Assembly (NCBI RefSeq): GCF_000253115.1
Contig: NC_014145.1
Location: 2,046,001 to 2,110,000, forward strand
Source: Thiomonas arsenitoxydans
Lineage (GTDB): Bacteria; Pseudomonadota; Gammaproteobacteria; Burkholderiales; Burkholderiaceae_C
Length of the DNA: 64,000 nt
Reading direction: 5' to 3'
The translations under genes were made by a program, and so were the position numbers. This document shows positions 42,328 to 51,979 of this stretch, piece after piece. The notes beneath the pieces are model-generated. The model made no database searches, was not told where the DNA came from, and worked only from the letters and a program-made list of their open reading frames with translations. The stretch's first letter is position 1, and each line of letters starts with the position of its first letter.

Positions 42328-43863
42328 TCAAGAAGGACTTTGTAACGCGACGTTCCAGTTCAGCCGCGTCCACTCGGCGGCCTCTTGCCGCAGGCTGTAT
42401 TCGGTCAGCGGATTGCCTTTGAGCCAGGATTCCGGGGCGACGATATCGAGCGGCGGCCGCAGGCCGGAGAGCTTGACTCCGGCTGGTTGGTAACGCAGAT
42501 GCAGTCCATCGATATCAACCGCGGTGCGGTTGCGCGCCAGAATGACCGCCAGACGCAGCGCCAGGACGGCGTCGAGATCAATGTTTTCAAGATCAGTAGC
42601 GCTGAGTTTTTTCAGTTTGCCGGTGTGAGTCAACACCAGTTGCGCCAGCGCCGCCTGCTCGCCGCGCGAGAAACCCGGCATATCGGCGTTGGCCGCGATA
42701 TAGGCCGAATGCTTGTGATAGGCGCTGTGCGAAATCGACAGGCCGATTTCGTGCAACTGAGCGGCCCAGCGCAGCAGGCGCTGATCGGCTTCGGTAGCGT
42801 TGGGGCGCAACTGCGCATAGAGCCGCAGCGCCAGTTCCGAGACCCGTCGCGCCTGTTGGGCATCGGCGCCGTAGCGCTGCGTGAACTGCAGGGCGGTGAC
42901 TTCGCGCATGTCTTGCGACTGCTCGCGCCCGAGCAGGTCGTAGAGCACGCCCAAGCGCAGCGCGGCATCCGTCACTTCCATCGACTGTATGCCCAGTTCC
43001 TCGAAGACGCCGAGCATGATGGCCAGCCCGCCGGCCGCCACCGGCACGCGGTCGGGTTTGAGCCCCTCCATGCGCAGCTTGTTGAGATTGCCCGCCCGCA
43101 CGAAGGTGCGACGCAGTTCGCGCAGCCCTTGCAAGGTGATGTCGCCCGGCTGGTCGGGCGGGTTGAAGCCACTGCCGCCGATCATGTCGGCCAGGGCGCG
43201 CGCCGTACCGCTGGAACCCACCGCATGGTTCCAGCCATTGCGCTTGAAGTCGGCGGCGATAATCTGAATCTCCTTGCGCGCCGCAATCTCGGCCGCGCGC
43301 ATGGTGGTCTCGTCCACCTGATTGCCCGGAAAGAAGCGCTGGCTCATCGACACGCAGCCGATGTAGAGCGACTCCATCATCCCTGGCTCATAGCCCTGGC
43401 CGATGATGAACTCGGTCGAGCCCCCGCCGATATCGACCACCAGGCGTTTGCCCTGCACCACCGAGACCGAATGCGCCGCACCGATATAGACCAGCCGCGC
43501 CTCTTCCCGCCCGGCAATGACCTCGATCGGAAACCCCAGCGCCGCCTGCGCGCGCTGCAGAAACTGCGGCGCATTCTTGGCCACGCGCACCGTGTTGGTG
43601 GCCACGGCCCGCACCCGGTCCGGATGAAACTGGCGCAGGCGCTCGCCGAAGCGCTGCAGGGTTTGCAACGCGATTTGCTGCGCGGCTTCCGACAGATACT
43701 TTTTGTCATCCAGCCCCGCTGCCAGACGTACCGGCTCGCGCAAGGAGTCGATGGCATAGACCTGCACCCCCGCCGCACTGTCCTGCGCCCGTCCGATAAG
43801 CATGCGAAAACTGTTCGATCCAAGATCGACGGCGGCAAGGTGTTGATTGAGCAGGTTGGGCAT
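42328..43863 (-). CDS. ppx: Exopolyphosphatase / guanosine pentaphosphate phosphatase
   Basis: Ppx releases phosphate from polyphosphate ends (GppA-type members act on pppGpp). ATG 43863 gives 511 residues. The actin-like ATPase core is clear: AVDLGSNSFRMLIGR, VDIGGGSTEFIIG, SSGTARALADMI; a C-terminal HD-like helical domain follows (EIGLSISHSAYHKHS). Divergent from ppk, 134 bases between starts, so polyphosphate breakdown and synthesis share one regulatory region. Confidence 0.94.
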   Translation of the reverse strand: MPNLLNQHLAAVDLGSNSFRMLIGRAQDSAAGVQVYAIDSLREPVRLAAGLDDKKYLSEAAQQIALQTLQRFGERLRQFHPDRVRAVATNTVRVAKNAPQFLQRAQAALGFPIEVIAGREEARLVYIGAAHSVSVVQGKRLVVDIGGGSTEFIIGQGYEPGMMESLYIGCVSMSQRFFPGNQVDETTMRAAEIAARKEIQIIAADFKRNGWNHAVGSSGTARALADMIGGSGFNPPDQPGDITLQGLRELRRTFVRAGNLNKLRMEGLKPDRVPVAAGGLAIMLGVFEELGIQSMEVTDAALRLGVLYDLLGREQSQDMREVTALQFTQRYGADAQQARRVSELALRLYAQLRPNATEADQRLLRWAAQLHEIGLSISHSAYHKHSAYIAANADMPGFSRGEQAALAQLVLTHTGKLKKLSATDLENIDLDAVLALRLAVILARNRTAVDIDGLHLRYQPAGVKLSGLRPPLDIVAPESWLKGNPLTEYSLRQEAAEWTRLNWNVALQSPS

Positions 43864-43905
43864 AAGCAGCAATTGAACGTTGGTTTGATGACAGGTTTTT
43901 GAAAA

Positions 43906-43923
43906 ATGTCATCAAGATTTCAT
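43906..43923 (+). promoter_or_regulatory. Possible Pho box in the ppx/ppk intergenic region
   Basis: ATGTCAT (43906-43912) and ATTTCAT (43917-43923) are 11 bases apart, the PhoB half-site spacing, reading towards ppk. The first half lies inside an inverted repeat TGATGACA (43886-43893) / TGTCATCA (43907-43914). No strong -10 follows at ideal distance, so this is weaker than the other two sites. Confidence 0.4.
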
Positions 43924-43997
43924 GCTAAACCGTCATTCTCGCTCGGTTTGTTCCCGGCACTGGCAAAATGCCAGTCGCTTTTCCGCCAGAGTCATTC

Positions 43998-46088
43998 ATG
44001 TCCCATCCCGCCACCGCACCTCGCCTGCTCAATCGTGAGCTGGGCACTCTCGAATTCAATCGCCGCGTGCTGTTTCAGGCGCTCGACGACACCAATCCCC
44101 TGCTCGAACGGTTGCGGTTTCTCAGCATCGTGTCGAGCAATATGGACGAGTTTTTTGAAACCCGCGTCGCCACCCTGCAAGACATGCTGGAAGCCGACCC
44201 GGCTTCACGCACGCCTGATGGCATGCTCGTCAGCAAAGCCCTGACCGAGATTTCCGAACGCGCCCACGCCCTGATTGCCGACCAGTACCGCGTGCTGCAA
44301 CAGGCCGTGCTGCCGGCACTCGACAAGCAGGGCATCCGCCTGTACCGGCTGCCCGACTGGACCGATGCGCAGCGCGCCTGGGCGCAGCATTATTTCGAGA
44401 CCGAAGTTTCGCCCTTGCTCACGCCGATCGGCCTCGATCCGGCGCATCCCTTCCCCCGCGTCATCAACAAGAACCTGGTGTTCGCCGTGCAACTCGGCGG
44501 CACCGACGCCTTCGGCCGCAATATCGAGCTGGGCGTGGTGCAAACCCCGCGCACCTTGCCCCGGGTCGTGCCCCTGCCGCCGGAGTTGTGCGACGCGCGA
44601 TACGGGTTCATGCTGCTGTCGTCGTGCATGCAGGCGTTTGCCGGGCAACTGTTTCCGGGACTCGAAGTGCTCGGCGTGCATCAGTTTCGCGTTACCCGCA
44701 ACAGCGAGTTGTTCATCGACGACGACGACATCACCAATCTGCGCGCCGCACTGCAAGGCGAACTACGCGCCCGGCACTTCGGCGATGCGGTGCGGCTGGA
44801 AGTGGCGGCCGATTGCCCGCACGCCGTCATCGACCGCCTGCTGCGCGAAAACAATATCGTGCCGCAAGACTGCTACCGGGTCGACGGCCCGGTGAACTTG
44901 GTGCGACTGCAGGAAATTCTTGACTACGTCAACGAGCCGCAACTGCTGTTCAGCCCTTATCTGCCCGCCCTGCCGCGAGACTGGCCCGGCGTGGATACCG
45001 AGATCTTCGACCGCATCCGGGCCCGCGACATCCTGCTGCACCATCCCTACGATGCCTTCGCTCCCGTGGTCGATCTGGTGAAGACGGCCGCGCGCGATCC
45101 GTTCGTGGTCGCCATCAAGCAGACCATTTACCGCACCGGCGGCAATTCCGAGCTGATGGACGCCCTCATCGAAGCGGCGCGTAATGGCAAGGAAGTCACC
45201 GTGGTGCTGGAACTGATGGCGCGGCTAGACGAAGAAACCAATATCAACTGGTCGTCGCGGCTGGAGGCGGCGGGCGCGCATGTGGTCTTTGGCGTGGTCG
45301 GCTTCAAGTGCCATGCCAAGATGCTGCTCATTGTCCGCCGCGAAGCCGCCGAGGGCACCGGCCGCAAGGTGCTGCGCATGTACGCGCATCTGGGCACTGG
45401 CAACTATCACGCCCGCACCGCGCGGCTTTACACCGACTTCGGCCTGATGACCGCCAACCCGGAAATCTGCGAAGATGCGCGCCGCGTGTTTCTGCAAATC
45501 ACCGGCTCCAGCCAGGCGCAGGAACTCAGGCGGCTGTGGCAGGCCCCGTTCACCCTGCATGCCAATGTGCTGGCCGCCATCGCCCGCGAGGCCGACCACG
45601 CGCGCAGCGGCAAGCCCGCGCGCGTCTGGGCGCGAATCAACGCACTGCTCGAACCCACCGTGATCGAAGCACTCTACGCCGCCTCGCAGGCCGGTGTGGA
45701 GGTGCGTCTGCTGGTGCGCGGCGCCTGCATGCTGCGCCCGGGCGTAGAAGGTTTGTCCGACAACATCCGGGTGCGTTCGACCATCGGCCGCTTTCTCGAA
45801 CATTCACGGGTGTTCTACTTCCACAACGGCGGCGAAGCCGAGGTCTATATCTCCTCAGCCGACTGGATGGAGCGCAATCTGCTTCGCCGGGTCGAAATCG
45901 CCGTGCCCTTGCTCGACAACAAGATCAAGGCGCAGGTCATCCGCGAGGGTCTGCGCATGCAGTGGCAACACCCGGGCAACGCCTGGGAGATGGACAGCGA
46001 GGGCAATTACCACCGTCCGCGCGGCTCACGCAGCCGCCTGAGCTGCCATCAGGTGCTGATGCACTCGCGGATGGAACGCAAAAATTAG
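43998..46088 (+). CDS. ppk: Polyphosphate kinase 1
   Basis: Ppk polymerises polyphosphate from ATP, usually membrane-associated. ATG 43998 (MSHPATAPRLLNRELGTLEFNRRVL) gives 696 residues; an in-frame ATG 10 codons earlier is possible. Features: FLSIVSSNMDEFFETRV, the phospholipase-D-like core with the autophosphorylated His region (LLIVRR after VGFKCHAKM) and MYAHLGTGNYHARTARLYTD, and SADWMERNLLRRVE. It converges on phoR with 8 bases between stops. Confidence 0.96.
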   Translation: MSHPATAPRLLNRELGTLEFNRRVLFQALDDTNPLLERLRFLSIVSSNMDEFFETRVATLQDMLEADPASRTPDGMLVSKALTEISERAHALIADQYRVLQQAVLPALDKQGIRLYRLPDWTDAQRAWAQHYFETEVSPLLTPIGLDPAHPFPRVINKNLVFAVQLGGTDAFGRNIELGVVQTPRTLPRVVPLPPELCDARYGFMLLSSCMQAFAGQLFPGLEVLGVHQFRVTRNSELFIDDDDITNLRAALQGELRARHFGDAVRLEVAADCPHAVIDRLLRENNIVPQDCYRVDGPVNLVRLQEILDYVNEPQLLFSPYLPALPRDWPGVDTEIFDRIRARDILLHHPYDAFAPVVDLVKTAARDPFVVAIKQTIYRTGGNSELMDALIEAARNGKEVTVVLELMARLDEETNINWSSRLEAAGAHVVFGVVGFKCHAKMLLIVRREAAEGTGRKVLRMYAHLGTGNYHARTARLYTDFGLMTANPEICEDARRVFLQITGSSQAQELRRLWQAPFTLHANVLAAIAREADHARSGKPARVWARINALLEPTVIEALYAASQAGVEVRLLVRGACMLRPGVEGLSDNIRVRSTIGRFLEHSRVFYFHNGGEAEVYISSADWMERNLLRRVEIAVPLLDNKIKAQVIREGLRMQWQHPGNAWEMDSEGNYHRPRGSRSRLSCHQVLMHSRMERKN

Positions 46089-46096
46089 ACGGCGTT

Positions 46097-47473
46097 TCAA
46101 GCGGCCTTGAGCGCGCCGTCTTTAGGTGAAACCTCCGCGGCACGTCCTGCAGAGGGTGTGCCTGCGGGGGCCAGCCGGGCGGCCGGGAAGCGCACCACAA
46201 ACCGGCTGCCCTTGCCGGGGGTGCTGTGCACCAGCAGTTCGGCCTGATGCCGCACCAGCACATGCTTGGCGATCGCCAGCCCCAGCCCGGTACCGCCAGA
46301 CTCGCGCGAACGTCCACGATCGACACGGTAGAAGCGCTCGGTCAGCCTCGGAATATGCTCCGCGGCAATGCCGATACCGGTGTCGCTCACGCTGAACTCT
46401 GCGTAGCGGGGCTGGCCGTCGATCAAAACGGCGTCCCATGCCAGGCTGATGGCGCCGCCGTCCGGGGTGTAGCGCACCGCGTTGCTGACCAGATTGGAGA
46501 GCGCGGAATGCAGCTCTTGCGGGCTACCGCGCACCCACAGATCGGTACGCGCTTCCATCTTGATCTGATGCCTTCCGCCGGACAGCGCCTGCGCCTCGTT
46601 CTGGTACTGCGTCATCATCGACGGCATGTCGATGACCATTTCGGTCGGAGGATAGGGATCGCCCTCCAGCCGCGCCAGCACAAGCAGATCGTCCACCAGA
46701 TGCCGCATGCGGTCGGACTGGGTCTGCATCATGTCGAGCACGCGCAGGCGCTGGGTTTCGTCGAGCGGCATGTCGCGCATGGTTTCGACGAACCCCCCCA
46801 GCACGGTCAGCGGGGTCTTGATCTCATGCGACACATTGGCCACGAAATCGCGGCGCATCGACTCGGTGCGCTCGAGCTGCGTGATGTCTTGCGACAGCAG
46901 CAGTTTCTGCTGATCGCCGTAGGGAAAGACCTGCACGCTCAGCGTGAACTGCGACCGAGAACCTGCGCGGTGCATGTGCAAGGGCTCGTGAAAGTGCGCC
47001 GCCTGGAGATAGGCGACAAACTCGGGGGTGCGAATCAGGTGCACCGCATGTTGGCGAAGATCGCGCTGCGCGTCCAGACCGAAGTGCTGCGCCGCAGTGG
47101 CGTTGCACCAGTCGATCTGGTTGTTTTCATCGAGCAGAATCACCCCGTTGGGCGAGACCTGCAGCGCCTCGATGAAGCGGTGCAGCTTGGACTCCTCGTA
47201 GCCCAGACGCCCCGTCCACAGCCGCAATTGACGCGATGCCCGGTAAAACACTTCGGCCCAGGCGCCAGAGCCATTGGGCACCGGTGTCACTTCGGGCGCC
47301 TTGAGCCAGCGGATCAATCGCGACAGCGCGATGGAATCACGCGCCACCGCGCCGATGAGCACCAGCAGCGCCGCCACCATGGCGCCAGAGCGCCCGTCGA
47401 TCAAAGCCCCAACTCCTGCGGCCACCAGAACCAGCAGCAGGATAAGGGAGATGCGCCAGGCGACAGAGATCAT
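46097..47473 (-). CDS. phoR: Phosphate regulon sensor histidine kinase PhoR
   Basis: PhoR senses phosphate status with PstSCAB-PhoU and phosphorylates PhoB. The 458-residue protein has two N-terminal membrane spans (about 7-25 and 29-46), a PAS region (GVILLDENNQIDWCNATAA), the H-box VSHEIKTPLTVLGGF and ATP-binding motifs LSNLVSNAVRYTPDGG, DTGIGIAAEH and GGTGLGLAIAKH. It ends the pst-pho run, 134 bases after phoB. Confidence 0.95.
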   Translation of the reverse strand: MISVAWRISLILLLVLVAAGVGALIDGRSGAMVAALLVLIGAVARDSIALSRLIRWLKAPEVTPVPNGSGAWAEVFYRASRQLRLWTGRLGYEESKLHRFIEALQVSPNGVILLDENNQIDWCNATAAQHFGLDAQRDLRQHAVHLIRTPEFVAYLQAAHFHEPLHMHRAGSRSQFTLSVQVFPYGDQQKLLLSQDITQLERTESMRRDFVANVSHEIKTPLTVLGGFVETMRDMPLDETQRLRVLDMMQTQSDRMRHLVDDLLVLARLEGDPYPPTEMVIDMPSMMTQYQNEAQALSGGRHQIKMEARTDLWVRGSPQELHSALSNLVSNAVRYTPDGGAISLAWDAVLIDGQPRYAEFSVSDTGIGIAAEHIPRLTERFYRVDRGRSRESGGTGLGLAIAKHVLVRHQAELLVHSTPGKGSRFVVRFPAARLAPAGTPSAGRAAEVSPKDGALKAA

Positions 47474-47607
47474 GGGGAAATGAGCGAAAGGCTGCGCTCA
47501 GGTGTCGTACTTGTATCGAATCACACTGTAAAGCAGACGAAGCCCGTTTCGGCCAGGCGGCATCAAGCGGCGACGTGGGTGGGTGTGGCTACCTGAGGGT
47601 GGCCACC

Positions 47608-48342
47608 TCAGGCAGCCGAGACCTGCGGTGAGCGCGACTGTGCGGTAAAGCGATAGCCCGCTCCGCGCACCGTTTCCACCATCTCGGCGCATTGCACCGG
47701 AGACAGCGCTTCGCGCAGACGCTTGATGTGCACGTCCACCGTGCGCTCTTCGATGAACACGTGGTCGCCCCACACCTTGTCGAGCAGCGCGCCTCGGCTG
47801 TGCACTCGCTCGGGATGCGCCATGAGGTAGTGCAATAACTTGAACTCGGTGGGCCCCAACCGGATTTCCAGAGGCTCGCTTCCCGGCTTCTTGAACAAGG
47901 CGCGACGGCTGGACGGATCGACAGACAACCCGCCGATCTGCACCTGCTCGGCAGTGAGCTGCGGCGCGCGACGGCGCAGCACCGCGCGAATGCGAGCCAG
48001 CAGCTCCTTGGGTGAGAACGGCTTAGTGATGTAGTCGTCCGCCCCGGCGTCGAGCCCTTGCACTTTGTCGCCCTCTTCGCTGCGGGCGGTGAGCATAATG
48101 ATGGGAATGGCCTTGGTGCGCGCATCGGTGCGCAAGGCCCGCGCCAACGCCACGCCCGACATGCCCGGAAGCATCCAGTCGATCAGCAGCACGTCGGGCA
48201 ACACGTCGCGAATGACCCGCAGCGCCTCTTCGGCACTGCCAGCGCGAATGGGGCAATGGCCGGCATGCTGCAAATTCATCGCCAGCAATTCAGCGATGGC
48301 GGGCTCGTCTTCGACGATCAGAATATTGCTCGACAGACTCAT
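47608..48342 (-). CDS. phoB: Phosphate regulon response regulator PhoB
   Basis: The 244-residue product starts at ATG 48342 (MSLSSNILIVEDEPAIAEL). Receiver domain with acidic pair E11-D12, phosphoacceptor D55 (LIDWMLPG) and the KPFSPKEL lysine; OmpR-type winged helix at the C-terminus (RVHSRGALLDKVWGDHVFIEERTVDVHI). It binds Pho boxes such as those at 23100 and 53088. 31 bases after phoU. Confidence 0.95.
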   Translation of the reverse strand: MSLSSNILIVEDEPAIAELLAMNLQHAGHCPIRAGSAEEALRVIRDVLPDVLLIDWMLPGMSGVALARALRTDARTKAIPIIMLTARSEEGDKVQGLDAGADDYITKPFSPKELLARIRAVLRRRAPQLTAEQVQIGGLSVDPSSRRALFKKPGSEPLEIRLGPTEFKLLHYLMAHPERVHSRGALLDKVWGDHVFIEERTVDVHIKRLREALSPVQCAEMVETVRGAGYRFTAQSRSPQVSAA

Positions 48343-48373
48343 GGCAGGGTGCTTTTCAGAACAAAACGCTGAA

Positions 48374-49093
48374 TCAAAGCGCGGATCCAAGCGAGCCCGC
48401 CACTTCGCGGAAGGCTTCCTTGTTGTGCCGCACATCGGTGCCGCGCACGATATAGATCACCAACTCGGCGATGTTCTTGGCATGGTCGCCAATGCGCTCG
48501 ATGGCCTTGGCCACGAACATCAGATCGAGCATGGTGGAAATGGCGCGCGGGTCTTCCATCACATAGGTGATGACCTTGCGGGTGAAGCCATCAAACTCCT
48601 CGTCGATGCGGAAGTCGGATTCGACGATGTCAACCGCCGCCTTCTCGTCAAGACGCGCGAAGGCGTCGAGCGATTTGCGCATTTGCTCGATGGCGAGATC
48701 AGACGCATGCTGCAGATCGCTGATGCCGATGGTCATGGGCGTACCCGATTCGACAATGTCGCGCGCCATGCGGGCGATGCGGGCCGCCTCGTCACCAGCC
48801 CGCTCCAGATTGGCGATGGCCTTGGAGATGGCCACCAGCAAACGCAGATCACGCGCCGTGGGCTGGCGCTTGGCGATGATTTGCGTGATGTCGGCGTCAA
48901 TATCCACCTCCATCTGGTTCACCCGCTTCTCGACCTGCAGTACGGTGCGCGCGGCCTCGACATCGAGGTGGCGCAGTGAATAGATAGCCTGCGCCAGTTG
49001 CGATTCAACCTGTCCGCCCATTTCAAGCACACGGGTGGATACAGCGTTGATTTCAGCGTCGAACTGTGTCGACAGATGGGGTTTGTCATCCAT
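48374..49093 (-). CDS. phoU: Phosphate signalling protein PhoU
   Basis: PhoU links the PstSCAB transporter to PhoR and represses the regulon when phosphate is plentiful. ATG 49093 (MDDKPHLSTQFDAEI) gives 239 residues in two three-helix repeats, each with a metal-binding E/DxxxD pattern (ANLERAGDEAARIA; AKAIERIGDHAKNIAE). It follows pstB after 79 bases. Confidence 0.95.
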   Translation of the reverse strand: MDDKPHLSTQFDAEINAVSTRVLEMGGQVESQLAQAIYSLRHLDVEAARTVLQVEKRVNQMEVDIDADITQIIAKRQPTARDLRLLVAISKAIANLERAGDEAARIARMARDIVESGTPMTIGISDLQHASDLAIEQMRKSLDAFARLDEKAAVDIVESDFRIDEEFDGFTRKVITYVMEDPRAISTMLDLMFVAKAIERIGDHAKNIAELVIYIVRGTDVRHNKEAFREVAGSLGSAL

Positions 49094-49172
49094 GGTACGA
49101 AGTCCTTTATTGGAACTATCTGGGCTTGAGGCAAGGGTTCTGCCGAAGTATGGAAGTACTTTTAGTACCACA

Positions 49173-49994
49173 TCATCCGAAACGACCGGTTATGTAGTCC
49201 TCGGTCTCCTGCTTCTTGGGTTTCAGGAAAATCTGATCGGTTTGCCCGAATTCAACAAGCTCCCCAAGATACATATAAGCCGTGTAATCTGAAACACGGG
49301 CCGCCTGCTGCATATTATGCGTCACAATAACGACCGTGTAGTCCTTCTTCAGTTCGGTGACCAACTCTTCGATCTTACCCGTTGATATCGGATCGAGCGC
49401 GGAAGTCGGTTCATCAAGCAGCAAGACCTCCGGTTTAATCGCAATACCCCGTGCAATGCAAAGCCGCTGCTGCTGCCCGCCGGACAGTCCCATGCCGCTT
49501 TGCTGCAATTTATCCTTCACTTCATTCCACAAACCGGCCCTGGTCAAACTTGTCTCGACTCGTTCATCCATCTCCGAACGAGACATACTTTCATAAAGTC
49601 GGACGCCAAACGCGATGTTTTCATAGATTGACATCGGAAATGGCGTAGGTTTTTGGAACACCATACCGATTTTCGCGCGAATCAGCGAAACATTTTTTTT
49701 GCTGGTGAGGATATTTTCGCCATCAATATTAATTTCACCCTCTGCGCGTTGACCCGGATAGAGTTCATACATCCGGTTGAACATACGAAGCAGGGTTGAT
49801 TTTCCACAGCCAGACGGCCCGATAAATGCCGTAACTTGATTGCCTGGAATATCAAGTTCGACGTTGTTGATGGCCTTAAAGTTGCCGTAGTAAAAACATA
49901 GCTTCCTGGTCTGAATCTTGACGGGGTTATCTGACGGGCCAGATTGGCGGGTCGGAGTAACGGAAGGGCGAGGAGGGGCGATAGTCGTTTCCAT
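49173..49994 (-). CDS. pstB: Phosphate ABC transporter ATP-binding protein PstB
   Basis: The 273-residue product starts at ATG 49994 ([16 protein letters not shown]); a TTG four codons earlier is the alternative. ABC motifs: Walker [10 protein letters not shown], signature LSGGQQQRL, Walker [15 protein letters not shown]-loop VTHNMQQA. It powers PstA-PstC. The gene is AT-rich for this genome. Confidence 0.96.
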   Translation of the reverse strand: METTIAPPRPSVTPTRQSGPSDNPVKIQTRKLCFYYGNFKAINNVELDIPGNQVTAFIGPSGCGKSTLLRMFNRMYELYPGQRAEGEINIDGENILTSKKNVSLIRAKIGMVFQKPTPFPMSIYENIAFGVRLYESMSRSEMDERVETSLTRAGLWNEVKDKLQQSGMGLSGGQQQRLCIARGIAIKPEVLLLDEPTSALDPISTGKIEELVTELKKDYTVVIVTHNMQQAARVSDYTAYMYLGELVEFGQTDQIFLKPKKQETEDYITGRFG

Positions 49995-50021
49995 AATTAA
50001 TTCCAATATGATAGTTTCAGG

Positions 50022-50870
50022 TCAGGATTTCACACCGCCGCGGCTGATCAACCACCGTGAACCCAGGCTGAGAATCAGGATGAACACCACCGCCACAAAC
50101 GCACCAGCCCAAGCCATTTGTTGCCAGTTCGCATAAGGACTCATAGCAAACTGAAAAATAACTACAGGCAAATTCGCCATCGGATGCCACACATCTGAAC
50201 TAAAGTACTGATTGTTTAGCGCTGTGAAGAGCAGAGGTGCCGTTTCACCACTGATTCGCGCTACCCCAAGAATCACACCCGTCAAAATGCCGGTAGAGGC
50301 GGCCTTCCAGGTGATCTTGGTCACCATTTTCCAATAGGGCGTGCCAAGGGCTATGGCCGCTTCACGTAATGAACCGGGCACAAGACGCAACATTTCATCT
50401 GTCGTGCGCACCACAACCGGGATCAGAATCAGTGCGAGAGCAACACCGCCTGAAAACGCCGAGAAATGGCCTAACGGATCGACCAAAATTGCATAAGCGA
50501 ACAAACCAACGACGATGGAGGGTGCGCTCAGCAGAATGTCATTAAGAAATCGCACTACCCCACCGAGCTTGCGCTTGACGGCAAACTCGCCCAGCCAAGT
50601 TCCCGCCAGAATGCCGATAGGCGTTCCGATCACTAAAGCAATACCTAGAAGAATGAAACTCCCGACAAAGGCATTGCGCAATCCGCCACCTTCTGCGCCC
50701 GGAGGAGGCGTATCCTGCGTAAAAAGGTGAAGATTTAGTGCTGGCGAACCATACCGTGCGGTGGTCCAGAGAATCCAGATCACCCAAAAAATTCCGAATG
50801 CCGTCATCAATACGGCAATAATCATGTTGATTTTATTGATCAATTGGCGGCGTGTGTAAAGCGACATCAT
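50022..50870 (-). CDS. pstA: Phosphate ABC transporter permease PstA
   Basis: A 282-residue inner-membrane permease with six predicted spans and the permease-ATPase contact loop LREAAIALGTPYWKMVTKITW. Six-span topology and FTALNNQYFSSDVWHPMANLP are typical PstA. Its ATG overlaps the pstC stop by 4 bases. Base composition is close to 50% GC. Confidence 0.95.
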   Translation of the reverse strand: MMSLYTRRQLINKINMIIAVLMTAFGIFWVIWILWTTARYGSPALNLHLFTQDTPPPGAEGGGLRNAFVGSFILLGIALVIGTPIGILAGTWLGEFAVKRKLGGVVRFLNDILLSAPSIVVGLFAYAILVDPLGHFSAFSGGVALALILIPVVVRTTDEMLRLVPGSLREAAIALGTPYWKMVTKITWKAASTGILTGVILGVARISGETAPLLFTALNNQYFSSDVWHPMANLPVVIFQFAMSPYANWQQMAWAGAFVAVVFILILSLGSRWLISRGGVKS

Positions 50871-51871
50871 GATTTTTTGCCTTCTTGGCTGGACTCAAGA
50901 CGCATCAGCAGTAGCTTTGCCAAAGCGAGCACAATAACGGTGATCACAAAAAGTACCAAACCCAAGGCGAGCAGTGATGACTTATATAAGCTTGTGGTCG
51001 CCTCGGTGAATTCGTTTGCAATAACCGAAGCAATCGATGCACCGGGCATCAAAAGACTAGCGCTCAGGTTATTGGCATTGCCGATGATGAAGGTGACCGC
51101 CATGGTTTCGCCCAGCGCCCGACCTAGGCCGAGAAAAATTCCGCCCGTCACCGCCGTGCGTGTGTAAGGGAGAATGACATTACGGGCGACCTCCCAAGTC
51201 GTCGCACCCAGCGCATAAGCGGACTCTTTCAAGGGCGGTGGAGTAATCAGAAAAACATCGCGCATAATCGAGGCGATGAACGGAATGATCATGATGGCAA
51301 GTACGATACCCGCCGTCAACATACCAATGCCCATGGGCGGGCCCTGAAACAAAATACCAATTCCAGGTACTGCACCTAGATTATTGTTGATCCAAGGCTC
51401 TATATTTGCAAACCGGGGTGCAAAAACGAGTAAGCCCCACATACCGTAAATAATACTGGGAATGGCGGCCAGCAGTTCAATCGTTGCAGAAATCGGACCG
51501 CGCATCCAGTTTGGCGACAGCTCAGAAATAAACAGCGCAATACCGAAACTCACCGGAACTGCGATCACCATGGCGATCGCCGAACTGACCAGCGTGCCCA
51601 CAATAAACACCAGCGCGCCGTATTCATTGGTCACGGGGTCCCAGGTTGAAGTGACAAGGAACTTCCAACCGAAGGTGTGGATGGCTTGCCAGCCATCGAT
51701 AATGAGGGAAATCATGATGGCGATCAAAGCGATCGCTACGATGAAGGCAATGAAACCCGTCCCCTTGCGGAACAAAATATCTGCAAAAGAAGAGCCAATC
51801 TTCTTCGCAGGATTTTGCTCCGAAGTGTTTTGGTCAAGTGATTTGTTTGCCACCGCTCCGGATGCGCTCAT
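50867..51871 (-). CDS. pstC: Phosphate ABC transporter permease PstC
   Basis: A 334-residue permease with a cytoplasmic N-terminus and six to seven spans; contact loop LKESAYALGATTWEVARNVILPY and IPSIIYGMWGLLVFAP are PstC hallmarks. It is preceded by a hairpin and T-run after pstS, which would lower its expression relative to the binding protein. Confidence 0.95.
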   Translation of the reverse strand: MSASGAVANKSLDQNTSEQNPAKKIGSSFADILFRKGTGFIAFIVAIALIAIMISLIIDGWQAIHTFGWKFLVTSTWDPVTNEYGALVFIVGTLVSSAIAMVIAVPVSFGIALFISELSPNWMRGPISATIELLAAIPSIIYGMWGLLVFAPRFANIEPWINNNLGAVPGIGILFQGPPMGIGMLTAGIVLAIMIIPFIASIMRDVFLITPPPLKESAYALGATTWEVARNVILPYTRTAVTGGIFLGLGRALGETMAVTFIIGNANNLSASLLMPGASIASVIANEFTEATTSLYKSSLLALGLVLFVITVIVLALAKLLLMRLESSQEGKKS

Positions 51872-51893
51872 GTCATTTCACTTTCTGATCTCT

Positions 51894-51944
51894 TATAAAA
51901 CAAACCAGGCACTCCAAAGCTTTTTCGCTTGAAAGTGCCTGGTT
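51894..51944 (-). terminator. Attenuator-like hairpin between pstS and pstC
   Basis: Minus strand: AACCAGGCACT (51944-51934) pairs with AGTGCCTGGTT (51913-51903) over an about 20-base loop, followed by TTTGTTTT. It lies 36 bases after the pstS stop and fits partial termination, giving more binding protein than permease. Confidence 0.7.
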
Positions 51945-51979
51945 CACAGCCATCACGCTGAAGACAACCTCAGGCGAAC

